Assembly (NCBI GenBank): GCA_012512055.1
Contig: JAAZEW010000059.1
Span: forward strand, 1-47,707
DNA from: Bacillota bacterium
Lineage (GTDB): Bacteria > Bacillota_G > SHA-98 > UBA4971
Reading direction: 5' to 3'
Length of the DNA: 47,707 nt
The position numbers were made by a program, and so were the translations under genes. The notes below the pieces were generated by a model. That model saw nothing but the letters and a program-made list of their open reading frames with translations. It was not told where the DNA came from and made no database searches. Positions within the stretch are counted from its first letter, which is position 1. The number at the start of each line of letters is the position of its first letter. Shown piece after piece: positions 1 to 8,244 of the stretch.

Positions 1-98
1 GTTTTTGCGATTCGGGCGGGCTGTGTTAACATAATACGGGAGAGAACAATAGTCTCATGAACTCATACCTGGCAGCCGCTGGGCTAACTACGCGGGCC

Positions 99-881
99 CT
101 ACCTGCAACTGCCTATGACTTCAATAGCTACGTCTCCGACTCCGGCCCGGATAAGGCCAATCGCCTCCGCAGCCGCCCTGGACAGATCTATTTCCCTGCC
201 TGCAATGTACGGACCCCTGTTGTTGATTCTAACTACCACTTGCTTCCCGGACAGAAGGTTAGTGACCCTGACGATTGATCCGAAAGGCAGAGTGCGATGG
301 GCTGCTGTCAGGCTCATTTCGTCATAGATCTCGCCGTTTGCGGTAAGCCGTCCGTTCCAGCGCCCGCCGTACCACGAAGCCCTGGCCACGGATACTCCGT
401 ATGAACGGACAGCGTCAAGAGACACAAGGTGGCCGCCGTCACAGCGCAAGACCGGCGAACCCCCTAACGCCAGGCGCATGTTATTTGCCCACTTTAAGGC
501 TAACTCATAACATGAACTGTTGTTAGCTTTTGCATTCTCCGGGTCAACAGTCACAACATGCCTTTGTCCTACGACCACAGCGAGACTGCCTCTTGTCACA
601 GCAGGCTTGATATCCTCTGCACTTGCCGTCTTAAGTGCCTCGTTCAGTCTCTCCACTACACAGGCTGCCCTTTCCCCGGGAGAAATACCTCCGTTCGGAC
701 AGCGCATCCTCAGCACCACGTGCCCATTTAGCACTATGTCCCACAAACCTTGTGTGGTTTGACACATTATGGCGTAATTGCTTGCGCTTTCACATTCCGC
801 AGGGCATGTCCATATGATCGCAACCGTCAGAACAAGGCACAAACCGGCCTTTACAGCTTGCCGAAACAGAGATGACACCAT
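99..881 (-). CDS. RlpA-like secreted double-psi beta-barrel protein
   Basis: Secreted cell-wall protein of about 260 residues. The N-terminus has a basic stretch and a hydrophobic segment (roughly residues 8-27) that looks like a signal peptide or anchor. The middle part (about 40-140) has no function I recognise. The C-terminal ~90 residues are an RlpA-type double-psi beta-barrel: [29 protein letters not shown] and RINNRGPY are visible. In characterised RlpA proteins this domain is a lytic transglycosylase acting on peptidoglycan without stem peptides. Here the usual NDRGP motif reads NNRGP (Asn221), so a catalytic Asp may be lost; the motif His (195) and the Asp of EIYD (187) remain. ATG at 881 is chosen because GGAGGG lies 6 bases upstream; an in-frame GTG at 902 would place that site inside the gene. 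It lies 17 bases downstream of murA and is probably cotranscribed with it. Confidence 0.82.
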   Translation of the reverse strand: MVSSLFRQAVKAGLCLVLTVAIIWTCPAECESASNYAIMCQTTQGLWDIVLNGHVVLRMRCPNGGISPGERAACVVERLNEALKTASAEDIKPAVTRGSLAVVVGQRHVVTVDPENAKANNSSCYELALKWANNMRLALGGSPVLRCDGGHLVSLDAVRSYGVSVARASWYGGRWNGRLTANGEIYDEMSLTAAHRTLPFGSIVRVTNLLSGKQVVVRINNRGPYIAGREIDLSRAAAEAIGLIRAGVGDVAIEVIGSCR

Positions 882-898
882 ATTCTTCCCTCCAATAA

Positions 899-2155
899 TC
901 ACTCGATTCTCGTGACTCCGGCGCCAAGGGAAGCAAGCTTTGTTTCAATACGATGGTATCCTCTGTCAATATATTCGATGCAGTGGATTTCCGTCTCGCC
1001 CTCAGCAACGAGGCCTGCAAGGAGAAGAGCCACACCGCCGCGGATATCTCTCGGCGCTTCCACAGGTGCCCCGGTAAGCCTCTCCACTCCTCTGACAATG
1101 ACGGTATCCCTGTCCACCTGAAGATCCGCGCCCATCCTTCTCAGCTCGTCCACATATCCGAATCTGCTTTCGAATCTCGTTTCCACAATGGTGGACACGC
1201 CTTCTGCTGTAGTCAGCATTGCGACAAACTGGGGCTGAAGGTCTGTAGGAAAACCCGGGTAGGCCAGCGTCTCTATGTCCACAGGCCTAAACCGCTTCGG
1301 ACCGCGCACACGAAGCACTGATCCGGATTCTTCGATTTCAGCGCCTGCAGCCCGCAAATCTATGATTACAGTCCTTAAGTGTTCCGGAACAGCGTTGTCA
1401 ATGGTGACTTCCCCTCCGGTCATCGTTGCAGCAATAGCAAGGGTCCCTGCCTCAAGCCTGTCAGGGATTATCTCATGAGTGGCGCCGTACAACTTGCTTA
1501 CGCCTTCAATCTTTATCGTGCCTGTGCCTGCTCCGCGTATTCTGGCGCCCATTGAATTCAAAAGAATCGCAAGATCCACTATTTCCGGGTCTCTCGCTGC
1601 ATTCTCCAGTATTGTGGTCCCCTCCGCCGAAGAGGCAGCCAGCATCATGTTGACTGTAGTCCCGTGGCTGGCTTTGCCCACGTAAAAACTGGTTCCTCGT
1701 AGGCGGCTCGCCCTTAATTTCACATACCCGTGTTCTACGGAGACATCTGCGCCAAGCGCACGAAACCCGTCCAAATGGAAGTTAATGCCTCTTGCGCCTA
1801 TTACGTCCCCTCCCGGGAAGGGCACTTCAGCAACACCGAGACGCGCCAGAAGCAATCCGGCTGTATAGAACGAAGCTCGAAGCTGTCTGACTCTCTCATA
1901 TGAGGGGCGGCAGCAATCCAACGAAGACCCGTCAACCTCGTATGTCCCCGGCCGGATGAACCGCACCGAGACACCGATTTCCGACAAGATCTCACAGAGG
2001 ACATGGACGTCGGTATTGTCAGGGACATTGCGGAGAATCGTCTTGCCACGCCCTAACGCAGAGCCTACCAGGACAGCGAGGGCACTGTTCTTGGAGCCGT
2101 CAAGCCGGACTTGTCCGCGGAGCTGCTGACCGCCGGTGACAACAAATATCGCCAT
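899..2155 (-). CDS. murA: UDP-N-acetylglucosamine 1-carboxyvinyltransferase (MurA) with Asp at the active-site Cys position
   Basis: Cytoplasmic enzyme of the first committed step of peptidoglycan synthesis: it transfers enolpyruvate from PEP to UDP-GlcNAc. At 418 residues it is full length for the EPSP-synthase-fold family. The N-terminal signature LDGSKNSAL (residues 18-26), including the substrate-binding KN pair, is present. The active-site loop reads [17 protein letters not shown] (114-130): the position of E. coli Cys115 is Asp117. From the family literature, Asp here leaves the enzyme active but insensitive to fosfomycin, as in Mycobacterium and Chlamydia. The gene sits between a CBS-HutP-like protein (57 bases upstream) and an RlpA-like wall protein, apparently in one minus-strand cell-envelope and isoprenoid operon. 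Confidence 0.96.
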   Translation of the reverse strand: MAIFVVTGGQQLRGQVRLDGSKNSALAVLVGSALGRGKTILRNVPDNTDVHVLCEILSEIGVSVRFIRPGTYEVDGSSLDCCRPSYERVRQLRASFYTAGLLLARLGVAEVPFPGGDVIGARGINFHLDGFRALGADVSVEHGYVKLRASRLRGTSFYVGKASHGTTVNMMLAASSAEGTTILENAARDPEIVDLAILLNSMGARIRGAGTGTIKIEGVSKLYGATHEIIPDRLEAGTLAIAATMTGGEVTIDNAVPEHLRTVIIDLRAAGAEIEESGSVLRVRGPKRFRPVDIETLAYPGFPTDLQPQFVAMLTTAEGVSTIVETRFESRFGYVDELRRMGADLQVDRDTVIVRGVERLTGAPVEAPRDIRGGVALLLAGLVAEGETEIHCIEYIDRGYHRIETKLASLGAGVTRIE

Positions 2156-2211
2156 CCGTATCCCCCCAGGATCAACTCTGAACTGCTCTTTCGGATCTCT
2201 ACACGCTATAG

Positions 2212-2982
2212 CTATACAATACTGTACCCGACTGCCAATTGCTCAGGGCCGTCCACGAGAGCATGGCCGAACCTCCCGAATATTGCCACTGAGACCCTTC
2301 CCTCACCGCGCACTACAGCCATTTTGAAGCCTCCGCCTAACCCGGGGTTGCTCATGGAAAGCTGGATGAAGGCGTCTCGCACCGCATTGGAGACTGCTAT
2401 TTTCTCACGAGGATCTTCAGAGATCACACCAAGAGCTGCTGCAGCCGCTATCATGCTTTCCCGCAATTTCGCAGCGAGTCGATCCGCACTTGCCCCCACC
2501 TGAGTGATAGCGCCCTTATATCCATAACTTCGAATCTTGTCCAACCAGTATCTTTCATACTCCCTGCTACGAGTCATTGCAAGGTAGATGGATGCTGATT
2601 CCACCGAAATCCTTGTGGCGGCTTCCTCTCCCACCATCCCGCCTACTATATCCCTGGCAGAAACCACTCCTATTAGAAGCCCGTCATCACTGACGACAGG
2701 CAGGCCCGGTGTTTCGGCATCTACCAACAAAGAACAAGCCTCACTTACGCTGCAATCCACCGACACATTGACGACTTTCGTATTCATGACGTCCTTAGCA
2801 GTCAAATGCTCGCTGTTGGGCCTCAGGAGATCCCTGTCACCTATGACTCCAACCACTTGATCCTTTTCAACAACCAAAATCACAGTATTGCCACTGTTTA
2901 GAAGCACTCTCCTGAGCTCTCCTATGGATGTGTCAGGCGCGACTATAACAGGATCTTCATTCATTACTCTTCTAACCGTCAC
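2212..2982 (-). CDS. Tandem CBS domains fused to a HutP-like domain
   Basis: Predicted cytoplasmic regulator of 256 residues. Residues about 3-56 and 63-115 form a CBS pair, with motifs such as VMNEDPVIVAPDTSIGE and DVMNTKVVNVSVD plus the GVIGDRDLL and GVVSARDIV strands; CBS pairs commonly bind adenine nucleotides. A helical linker (116-153) leads to a C-terminal region (154-256) that follows B. subtilis HutP: YKGAITQVGAS, an Ala-rich helix ending LGVI, REKIAVSNAVRDAF, MAVVRGEG, VSVAIFGRFGHALVDG and LAVGYSIV. HutP is a histidine-responsive RNA-binding antiterminator, but its three metal-ligand His residues align here with Ile195, Asn199 and Pro246, so the same ligand is unlikely. The GTG start at 2982 has GGGAGGT 8 bases upstream, and the gene overlaps the end of ispDF by 11 bases. 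The domain calls are by eye; the RNA-binding role is inference. Confidence 0.78.
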   Translation of the reverse strand: MTVRRVMNEDPVIVAPDTSIGELRRVLLNSGNTVILVVEKDQVVGVIGDRDLLRPNSEHLTAKDVMNTKVVNVSVDCSVSEACSLLVDAETPGLPVVSDDGLLIGVVSARDIVGGMVGEEAATRISVESASIYLAMTRSREYERYWLDKIRSYGYKGAITQVGASADRLAAKLRESMIAAAAALGVISEDPREKIAVSNAVRDAFIQLSMSNPGLGGGFKMAVVRGEGRVSVAIFGRFGHALVDGPEQLAVGYSIV

Positions 2983-4180
2983 AAGTACTACCTCCCACGT
3001 CACGTGGCATGGGTCTCGAAACAAGGCTGCATGAGGCAAGACACGCTATCCCCTCACCGGCGCCGATAAACCCTAGCCCTTCCATTGTAGTTGCTTTAAT
3101 ACCAACATGACTCTTACCGATCCCAAGAATACCACTGATATTCCGTCTCATTTCTTCAGCAAATTCCGATATTCCGGGTTTCTCAGCCAACACTGTGACA
3201 TCAACGTTACAGACAGCATAACCGCGACTTTCAGCAAGGCCTCCCACGCTTGACAGGATAAGCCCACTGGATATCCCTTCATATGATGGGTCGTCACAGG
3301 GAAATAATACACCGATATCTCCAAGAGCACACGCGCCGAGAATCGCATCTGCAATTGCGTGGAACACGACGTCAGCATCGGAATGCCCCTCGAGACCCAG
3401 CTCAAATGGAATATCTACCCCGCCCAGTATCAAGCGCCGCCCCTCTACAAGCCTATGGACATCGAATCCGATTCCTACTCGAAACCTCTCGGCCGGACCT
3501 GCGCCTGATAAGTAAGAATCCGCAATCGCCAAATCCAGAGGATAGGTAATTTTGATATTCTCTAACTCGTCCTCAAGCACTCGGACTTTTATGCCTTTCC
3601 TTTCTGCGATCATAGAATCATCAGTTGCAATGAATCCGTCTTGAGCTGCACTTATATATGCATCCTCAATTAGCTCGCGCCGAAAAGCCTGAGGCGTCCT
3701 TGCTGCCCGGAGCAAATCCCGGTCCAGCGTCTTGGTGACATACCCGTCTTTAGCCACCTTAATGGTATCTCGCATCGGAACGGACACAATTGCGGCCCCG
3801 TACTTACGCGCAGCTTCGATCGTCATTTCAATAGTGGAAGCGCGAACGAGCGGCCTTGCAGAGTCATGGATTACAACGATTTCACATTCAGGCGCAAGGT
3901 GCCGAAGCCCGCACAAGACTGACTCCTGCCTGGTTGCTCCCCCGCAAACAACTTCCCGTACTTTAGAACATCCACCCCAAGCCCGGATAAGCTCCCATGT
4001 GAAGTCGACTTCCGCAGAGCCCACAATGACAATTACATCATCCACAGCCTCACATGCCTGGAAAGCGGAAAGCGCATGGATCAAGACAGGCTTGCCTCCC
4101 AGCAAAAGGTGAGTCTTGTTCCCTTTCATCCTCATTCTTCTTCCTGATCCCGCTGCAGCTATAAGTGCACAAACGCTCAC
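2972..4180 (-). CDS. ispDF: Bifunctional IspD/IspF (MEP cytidylyltransferase and MEcPP synthase)
   Basis: Fused enzyme for two non-consecutive steps of the non-mevalonate isoprenoid pathway. Residues 1 to about 228 are IspD, which couples CTP to methylerythritol phosphate: ALIAAAGSGRRM nucleotide loop, VVIHDSARPLV and RTPQAF are visible. Residues about 232-390 are IspF, which cyclises CDP-ME-2-phosphate: GIGFDVH carries the metal-binding Asp and His, with GHSDADV, GDIGVLFP and IKATTMEGLGFIGAGEGIA. At 402 residues this is the expected length for the fusion. In B. subtilis the two genes are separate but adjacent after yacL; the same neighbourhood is kept here as one polypeptide. The GTG start at 4180 has AGGAGGT 6 bases upstream; an ATG at 4184 is out of frame. 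Confidence 0.95.
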   Translation of the reverse strand: MSVCALIAAAGSGRRMRMKGNKTHLLLGGKPVLIHALSAFQACEAVDDVIVIVGSAEVDFTWELIRAWGGCSKVREVVCGGATRQESVLCGLRHLAPECEIVVIHDSARPLVRASTIEMTIEAARKYGAAIVSVPMRDTIKVAKDGYVTKTLDRDLLRAARTPQAFRRELIEDAYISAAQDGFIATDDSMIAERKGIKVRVLEDELENIKITYPLDLAIADSYLSGAGPAERFRVGIGFDVHRLVEGRRLILGGVDIPFELGLEGHSDADVVFHAIADAILGACALGDIGVLFPCDDPSYEGISSGLILSSVGGLAESRGYAVCNVDVTVLAEKPGISEFAEEMRRNISGILGIGKSHVGIKATTMEGLGFIGAGEGIACLASCSLVSRPMPRDVGGSTCDG

Positions 4181-4232
4181 TCATGTACCTCCTGAAAATC
4201 CGCAACCCGCATTTCCCAAATACCCGGGCTTA

Positions 4233-5321
4233 TTACATGCCCTTGGGCTTTGCGAATATCATCCTCCCGGCAGCGGTCTGAAGCACGCTGGTCACTGCAA
4301 CCTCTACCTCTGCGCCTATAAAGCGCCTACCGCTGTCAACAACCACCATCGTGCCGTCGTCCAGGTATGCTATACCCTGGCCTGCTTCCTTTCCGTCTTT
4401 GATGACATACACCGTCATCTCTTCGCCTGGCAGCACTACAGGCTTAAGGGCATTAGCCAGCTCATTTATGTTTAGCACCGACACACCTCTGAGCTGGGCT
4501 ACTTTGTTAAGATTAAAGTCGTTGGTAATGATCTTCCCGTTTGTGGATTGGGCCAATTTCAGGAGTCTTGAATCCACGTCAATGCCGTTCCCGATTTCTG
4601 AGTCAAGTATCTGGATCTGGGAACCGGCTTCCTTACGCATCTTGCCGAGAACATCCAGCCCCCTTCTGCCTCGGTTGCGTTTAAGCGGATCGGCCGAGTC
4701 AGCAATGTGCTGCAGTTCTTCCAGAATAAAAGTAGGGACGACAATTGTCCCGTCTATGAAGCCGCTCTTGCAGATATCCAGGATTCTGCCATCAATTATC
4801 ACACTGGTGTCGAGTATCTTGGGTGCGCACGGGCTCTGATGTCTCTGAGATTTGTCACGTTGACCGCTAACTACCCGTTCCATGGACCTGGGGACGGAAG
4901 TGAATAAGTTGAATAGTTCCTCTCTCTTCTTAACAGCAAGCTGCATACCTAGATAGCCCATGAACAGGGTTAATCCAATAGGCAGGTAAATACCTACATA
5001 AGGAATCTGCGAAAAAGGAAGTGTAAGCAACACCGCAATAAGAAGGAAAATGATTGCACCAAAAGCACCTGCTACCAGATCCTGCGTGGGTACCTTCTGC
5101 AAATATGCCTCAAGCCTGGAAGTAGCCTTGCGAAAACCTCGAAAGACTACGGGGAAAATAGAAAGACCAAAGAGTCCACCTACTACAACTAAAACAATAA
5201 GCACTGCAATATTTACTCCGGTTCCGATGCCCGAGAGTAGAACTCCTGCAAAAAGACGATGAACAAGAAATCCGATAAGCGCCCCCAGAACAAAAGAAAC
5301 GCTGTTTGTCAGTTTATCCAT
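4233..5321 (-). CDS. Membrane PIN/TRAM domain protein (YacL family)
   Basis: Membrane-anchored PIN-fold protein of 362 residues. The N-terminal ~115 residues contain about four hydrophobic segments (VLGALIGFLVHRLF; NIAVLIVLVVVGGLFGL; GAIIFLLIAVLL; GIYLPIGLTLFMGYLGM). The PIN domain follows: ILDTSVIIDGR, ILEEL and ITNDFNLNKVA supply acidic residues of the usual metal site, so a nuclease activity is possible. A C-terminal TRAM-like stretch (GEEMTVYVIKDG to the end) may bind RNA. The family is conserved beside the clp/radA and ispD loci in Gram-positive bacteria; its substrate is not settled. ATG at 5321 is preferred because AGGTGAGGAG lies 7 bases upstream; the frame stays open to 5522 but that extension has no recognisable domain. 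Confidence 0.9.
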   Translation of the reverse strand: MDKLTNSVSFVLGALIGFLVHRLFAGVLLSGIGTGVNIAVLIVLVVVGGLFGLSIFPVVFRGFRKATSRLEAYLQKVPTQDLVAGAFGAIIFLLIAVLLTLPFSQIPYVGIYLPIGLTLFMGYLGMQLAVKKREELFNLFTSVPRSMERVVSGQRDKSQRHQSPCAPKILDTSVIIDGRILDICKSGFIDGTIVVPTFILEELQHIADSADPLKRNRGRRGLDVLGKMRKEAGSQIQILDSEIGNGIDVDSRLLKLAQSTNGKIITNDFNLNKVAQLRGVSVLNINELANALKPVVLPGEEMTVYVIKDGKEAGQGIAYLDDGTMVVVDSGRRFIGAEVEVAVTSVLQTAAGRMIFAKPKGM

Positions 5322-5592
5322 TATACGGCTCCTCACCTCTCTTTCTCTCATAACATTTGATAGCCCCCTGGGGAATTGGGGGCATAAGTGGTGAGACAAC
5401 GTTGCCTTCTTAGGATTTATTATGGGAACCTGGCCCCATCTATATCCTTGCCCCATCCTAGATTCTTTGAGTATGGGTCCGGGCAGCGGAGAGGTTGAGC
5501 CATCCTTCCCTCCGTTAGTCAAACGAGAATGCTTATCCTAAGGTTCCAAAGGCTACGATACCTCAAAGGCTACGGCACCTTACTGAAAACCC
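5322..5592. other. Intergenic leader between carD and the PIN/TRAM gene
   Basis: No gene is supported here. Two small structures are visible. One is a GC-rich inverted repeat, GCCCCC (5363-5368) paired with GGGGGC (5378-5383), about 40 bases upstream of the PIN/TRAM start; it has no T tract and is not a convincing terminator. The other is a 17-base near-perfect tandem duplication at 5547-5563 and 5564-5580 (unit caaaggctacgatacct, 15 of 17 matching), just after the carD stop. An open frame on the minus strand spans part of the region but carries no domain and lies upstream of the better start. Confidence 0.5.
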
Positions 5593-6075
5593 TTATTGAA
5601 GGACTTCCGCTATGGCCTTTTCTACGTTCTCTTCATCAACACCTTCAGCAATCACCAATTCACTAACAAGGATTTGCATCGCGTTATCCAGCATCCGGCG
5701 TTCCCCTGTGGACAGGCCTTTCTCTTTGTCGCGATACGCAAGGTTTCTGACCACCTCTGCCACTGCAAAAACGTCGCCGGTCCTGATCTTTTCTAAGTTA
5801 GCTCTATACCTGCGGTTCCAGTTGGATGACATTTTTGTTCTGTCACTGGCCAGGACTCCATAGACCTTCTCCACATCGTCTTTGTCTATTACACCCCTTA
5901 AGCCGACGTCTTCAGCGCTCTCAAGGGGAACCATGACTCTCATGTCTCCCATTGGAATCCTGAGTATATAGTATTTCTGTTTCTCACCTAGAATCTCCCG
6001 CTCTTCAACTGCTTCAATAACGCCTGCGCCGTGCATAGGGTAGACTACCTTGTCGCCAACATCAAACATAGCCAT
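5593..6075 (-). CDS. carD: CarD-family RNA polymerase-binding regulator
   Basis: Small cytoplasmic protein of about 160 residues of the CarD/CdnL/TRCF-RID family, which binds the RNA polymerase beta subunit and stabilises open promoter complexes, notably at rRNA promoters in mycobacteria. The N-terminal Tudor-like domain is clear: FDVGDKVVYPMHGAGVIEAVE, then YYILRIPMGDMRVMVPLESAEDVGLRGVID. The C-terminal half is helical (RYRANLEKIRTGDVFAVAEVVRNLAYRDKEKGLS). The start could be ATG 6075 or ATG 6069; GGGGGG at 6080-6085 precedes both and 6075 is chosen tentatively. A consensus promoter lies about 130-160 bases upstream (6203-6232). Confidence 0.94.
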   Translation of the reverse strand: MAMFDVGDKVVYPMHGAGVIEAVEEREILGEKQKYYILRIPMGDMRVMVPLESAEDVGLRGVIDKDDVEKVYGVLASDRTKMSSNWNRRYRANLEKIRTGDVFAVAEVVRNLAYRDKEKGLSTGERRMLDNAMQILVSELVIAEGVDEENVEKAIAEVLQ

Positions 6076-6202
6076 ACTTCCCCCCAATCATCTCAATAGT
6101 CACCTGGCACCCCTGATCCCCGTCAAGGGAGGAAAGCGGCCCTCTATTTCCGTAGTCGTAATCTTCATAACCATTTATCGCTTCCATATTCATATCTAAT
6201 CA

Positions 6203-6232
6203 ATTTTAACATTCATGGGACTTTCGTGTCAA
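6203..6232 (-). promoter_or_regulatory. Predicted sigma-70/A-type promoter for carD
   Basis: On the minus strand TTGACA (6232-6227) is followed by an 18-base spacer and TAAAAT (6208-6203). The -35 hexamer is perfect and the -10 differs from TATAAT at one position. It points towards carD and the downstream PIN/TRAM, ispDF and murA genes, leaving a leader of about 120 bases. It sits back-to-back with a promoter at 6295-6324. Confidence 0.7.
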
Positions 6233-6294
6233 TTGAGTCCCGTCCCCTTCCATTCCAGGGAAATACTGCAACTTCTCTTCTCAAAGACGTGTCG

Positions 6295-6324
6295 TTGACA
6301 ATTCCCGAAATCTATCGTTATAAT
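6295..6324 (+). promoter_or_regulatory. Predicted sigma-70/A-type promoter for the 6385 gene
   Basis: Perfect TTGACA (6295-6300) and perfect TATAAT (6319-6324) separated by 18 bases on the plus strand, ending about 60 bases before the ATG at 6385. A second TTGACA at 6343-6348 has no matching -10. The downstream ribosome binding site is GGCGAGGTG near 6369-6377. This is the strongest promoter match noticed in the window. Confidence 0.75.
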
Positions 6325-6384
6325 TAAGTCGTGATAAACAGCTTGACATATTCTTCGAGAATTTCTTAGGCGAGGTGACTTATT

Positions 6385-6780
6385 ATGGAGCACTTAGATT
6401 GCAGTTCTTTCCAGGAAGCCGTATCTCGTTGCCTCGTCAGACACAAGAGCATCCTGGATTGCACCTCGAAACTGGATGAAGCAAGCGCTCGCGTTAACCG
6501 CGCTATTGCAAAGGCGGTGACTACGTGCGGCTGCTTGAAAATCTCTGCTTCTCGCCAGACCTTCCCGCCGGACGCATCTTTCTCAGAGCTTCGCAATTTC
6601 ACCACGTCACATCTTGAAGGCACTCTCTGCCCTGAGTGTCGTGACGTATTGGAAAGTGAGATCGGACGAACCCTCTTTTACGTAGCGGCTTTATGTGATG
6701 TCCTTGACCTTAGTATTGAAGAAGTCATGGAACAGGAACGAGGGAGACTGTCAACCCTTGGAATCTTCAACCTTACTTAG
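6385..6780 (+). CDS. Conserved protein of unknown function, Cys-rich, MazG-like helical C-terminus
   Basis: A 131-residue soluble protein on the opposite strand to its neighbours, with its own consensus promoter. I recognise the pattern as one seen in related anaerobic Bacillota but cannot assign a function. Visible features are an N-terminal helical part, a CGC motif near residues 48-50, a CPECRD motif near 82-87, and a C-terminal helix pair (ESEIGRTLFYVAALCDVLDLSIEEVMEQE) that recalls the metal-binding helices of MazG-type all-alpha NTP pyrophosphatases, ending in RLSTLGIFNLT. The paired cysteines could bind a metal. It converges on radA (46 bases apart). The MazG resemblance is weak and stated only as a lead. 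Confidence 0.85.
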   Translation: MEHLDCSSFQEAVSRCLVRHKSILDCTSKLDEASARVNRAIAKAVTTCGCLKISASRQTFPPDASFSELRNFTTSHLEGTLCPECRDVLESEIGRTLFYVAALCDVLDLSIEEVMEQERGRLSTLGIFNLT

Positions 6781-6826
6781 GACACGGTGCACATAACCTG
6801 TCAGCGGGAAGACAGAGGCCGGAGAG

Positions 6827-8194
6827 TTATCGCCGCATTGCATGATCCAAAGCCTCACTTATGGTTCTTACCTGTACAACCCGGAGATTGTCATGGTCCG
6901 CCAGGACTGCTCTGTTGGCAGCAGGGATAATGCATTGTTTGAACCCCAACTTTGCAGCTTCCGCCACCCTTGATTCCATGCGATTTACAGCTCGAACCTC
7001 TCCTGACAGCCCCACTTCTCCGATGATCACAGTATCAGGATGACATAAAGCGTTTCGAAAACTCGATGCCATGGCGCAAGCCACTGCCAGATCCGTTGCA
7101 GGCTCGTTCAGTCTGGCTCCACCCGCTACACTGACGTAGACATCACATGATGACAACCCTAACCCTGCCCGTTTCTCCAGGACGGCAAGGATAATTGCGA
7201 CCCTGTTGGAGTCTACCCCTGTCGTAGTCCGCCTGGGAACACCGAAAGGAGTCCGAGTAACAAGCGCCTCGACCTCGACAAGTATTGGACGGGTCCCTTC
7301 AACACTTGCAGTCACGCAAGAGCCGCTGACCATGTGTAGCCTGCCGGATAAGAATACTTCTGAAGGGTTGCTAATCTCAGAGAGGCCTGCATCCCCCATT
7401 TGGAATACCCCGATTTCATTAGTGGACCCGAATCTGTTCTTCACACACCTGAGTATCCTGAAACTATGGTGGCGCTCTCCTTCGAAGTAAAGCACAGTAT
7501 CAACTATATGCTCAAGCACCTTTGGGCCTGCTATCGCCCCTTGTTTAGTCACATGTCCCACAATACAAACCGGGATTTCAAGTTCCTTAGCCTTCCTCAT
7601 GAGCCTGCCTGCGCACTGGCTTACTTGTGATACGCTTCCCGGCGCGGAATTCAAATCTTGGGTAAAAACAGTCTGAATTGAATCAACGACAACAAGCCCG
7701 GGAGAGATGTTTTCCATCCAATGCTCAATTCTCTCCATATCCACCTCAGGGAGAACCAACAGATTATCAGAGTTAATCCCCAGTCTGTCTCCGCGAAGCT
7801 TGACCTGGTTCAAGGACTCTTCTCCTGAGACGTACAGCACTTGAATTCTGCTACTGACCGCTCCGGATACCTGAAGGAGAAGCGTTGATTTGCCTATGCC
7901 GGGATCTCCTCCGATTAACACGACAGACCCGGGGACTATTCCTCCGCCCAGGACTCTGTCGAGTTCAGCGATACCGCTGGTAAGCCTCATCGCTCCTTGG
8001 CTCTCCAGCTCAGTGATGGGGCGAGGGGCGACTCCTCCTAGAGCATGCCCACCGCGTCCGCGTCCGACAGGCCCGGAGCTGACTACTTCCTCAACAAGAG
8101 AGCTCCATTCACCGCATGACGGACATTTCCCAAGCCACCTTGGGGCCTCGTACCCGCATTCTCTGCACACATACCTCGTTTTCTCCCTGGCCAT
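6827..8194 (-). CDS. radA: DNA repair protein RadA
   Basis: RecA-like ATPase and branch-migration helicase acting in homologous recombination, about 455 residues. In order: an N-terminal zinc finger (CRECG ... CPSCGEW), a P-loop GGDPGIGKSTLL, the RadA-specific KNRFG motif (in VKNRFGSTNEIGVF), and a C-terminal Lon-protease-like domain (VSVAGGARLNEPATDLAVACA). ATG at 8194 is chosen because GGAAGGAA lies just upstream; the frame also contains an ATG at 8209, inside which that site would fall. In B. subtilis radA sits between clpC and disA; here the lipoate ligase and DUF1893 genes intervene before clpC and no disA follows. Confidence 0.96.
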   Translation of the reverse strand: MAREKTRYVCRECGYEAPRWLGKCPSCGEWSSLVEEVVSSGPVGRGRGGHALGGVAPRPITELESQGAMRLTSGIAELDRVLGGGIVPGSVVLIGGDPGIGKSTLLLQVSGAVSSRIQVLYVSGEESLNQVKLRGDRLGINSDNLLVLPEVDMERIEHWMENISPGLVVVDSIQTVFTQDLNSAPGSVSQVSQCAGRLMRKAKELEIPVCIVGHVTKQGAIAGPKVLEHIVDTVLYFEGERHHSFRILRCVKNRFGSTNEIGVFQMGDAGLSEISNPSEVFLSGRLHMVSGSCVTASVEGTRPILVEVEALVTRTPFGVPRRTTTGVDSNRVAIILAVLEKRAGLGLSSCDVYVSVAGGARLNEPATDLAVACAMASSFRNALCHPDTVIIGEVGLSGEVRAVNRMESRVAEAAKLGFKQCIIPAANRAVLADHDNLRVVQVRTISEALDHAMRR

Positions 8195-8244
8195 TTGGTT
8201 CCTTCCCATCTATATGCTGCCATAAGGTTCCGAGCCTGTGATAC

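Noticed and set aside
56..67. catgaactcata, whose reverse complement matches 12 bases of the dispersed-repeat consensus (tatgagttcatg-like).
   Set aside because: Similarity does not extend into ttttccgattgtcttgg, so an inverted copy at the left edge is not supported.
5322..5522. Upstream extension of the PIN/TRAM frame.
   Set aside because: No domain similarity, and ATG 5321 is preceded by AGGTGAGGAG at proper spacing.
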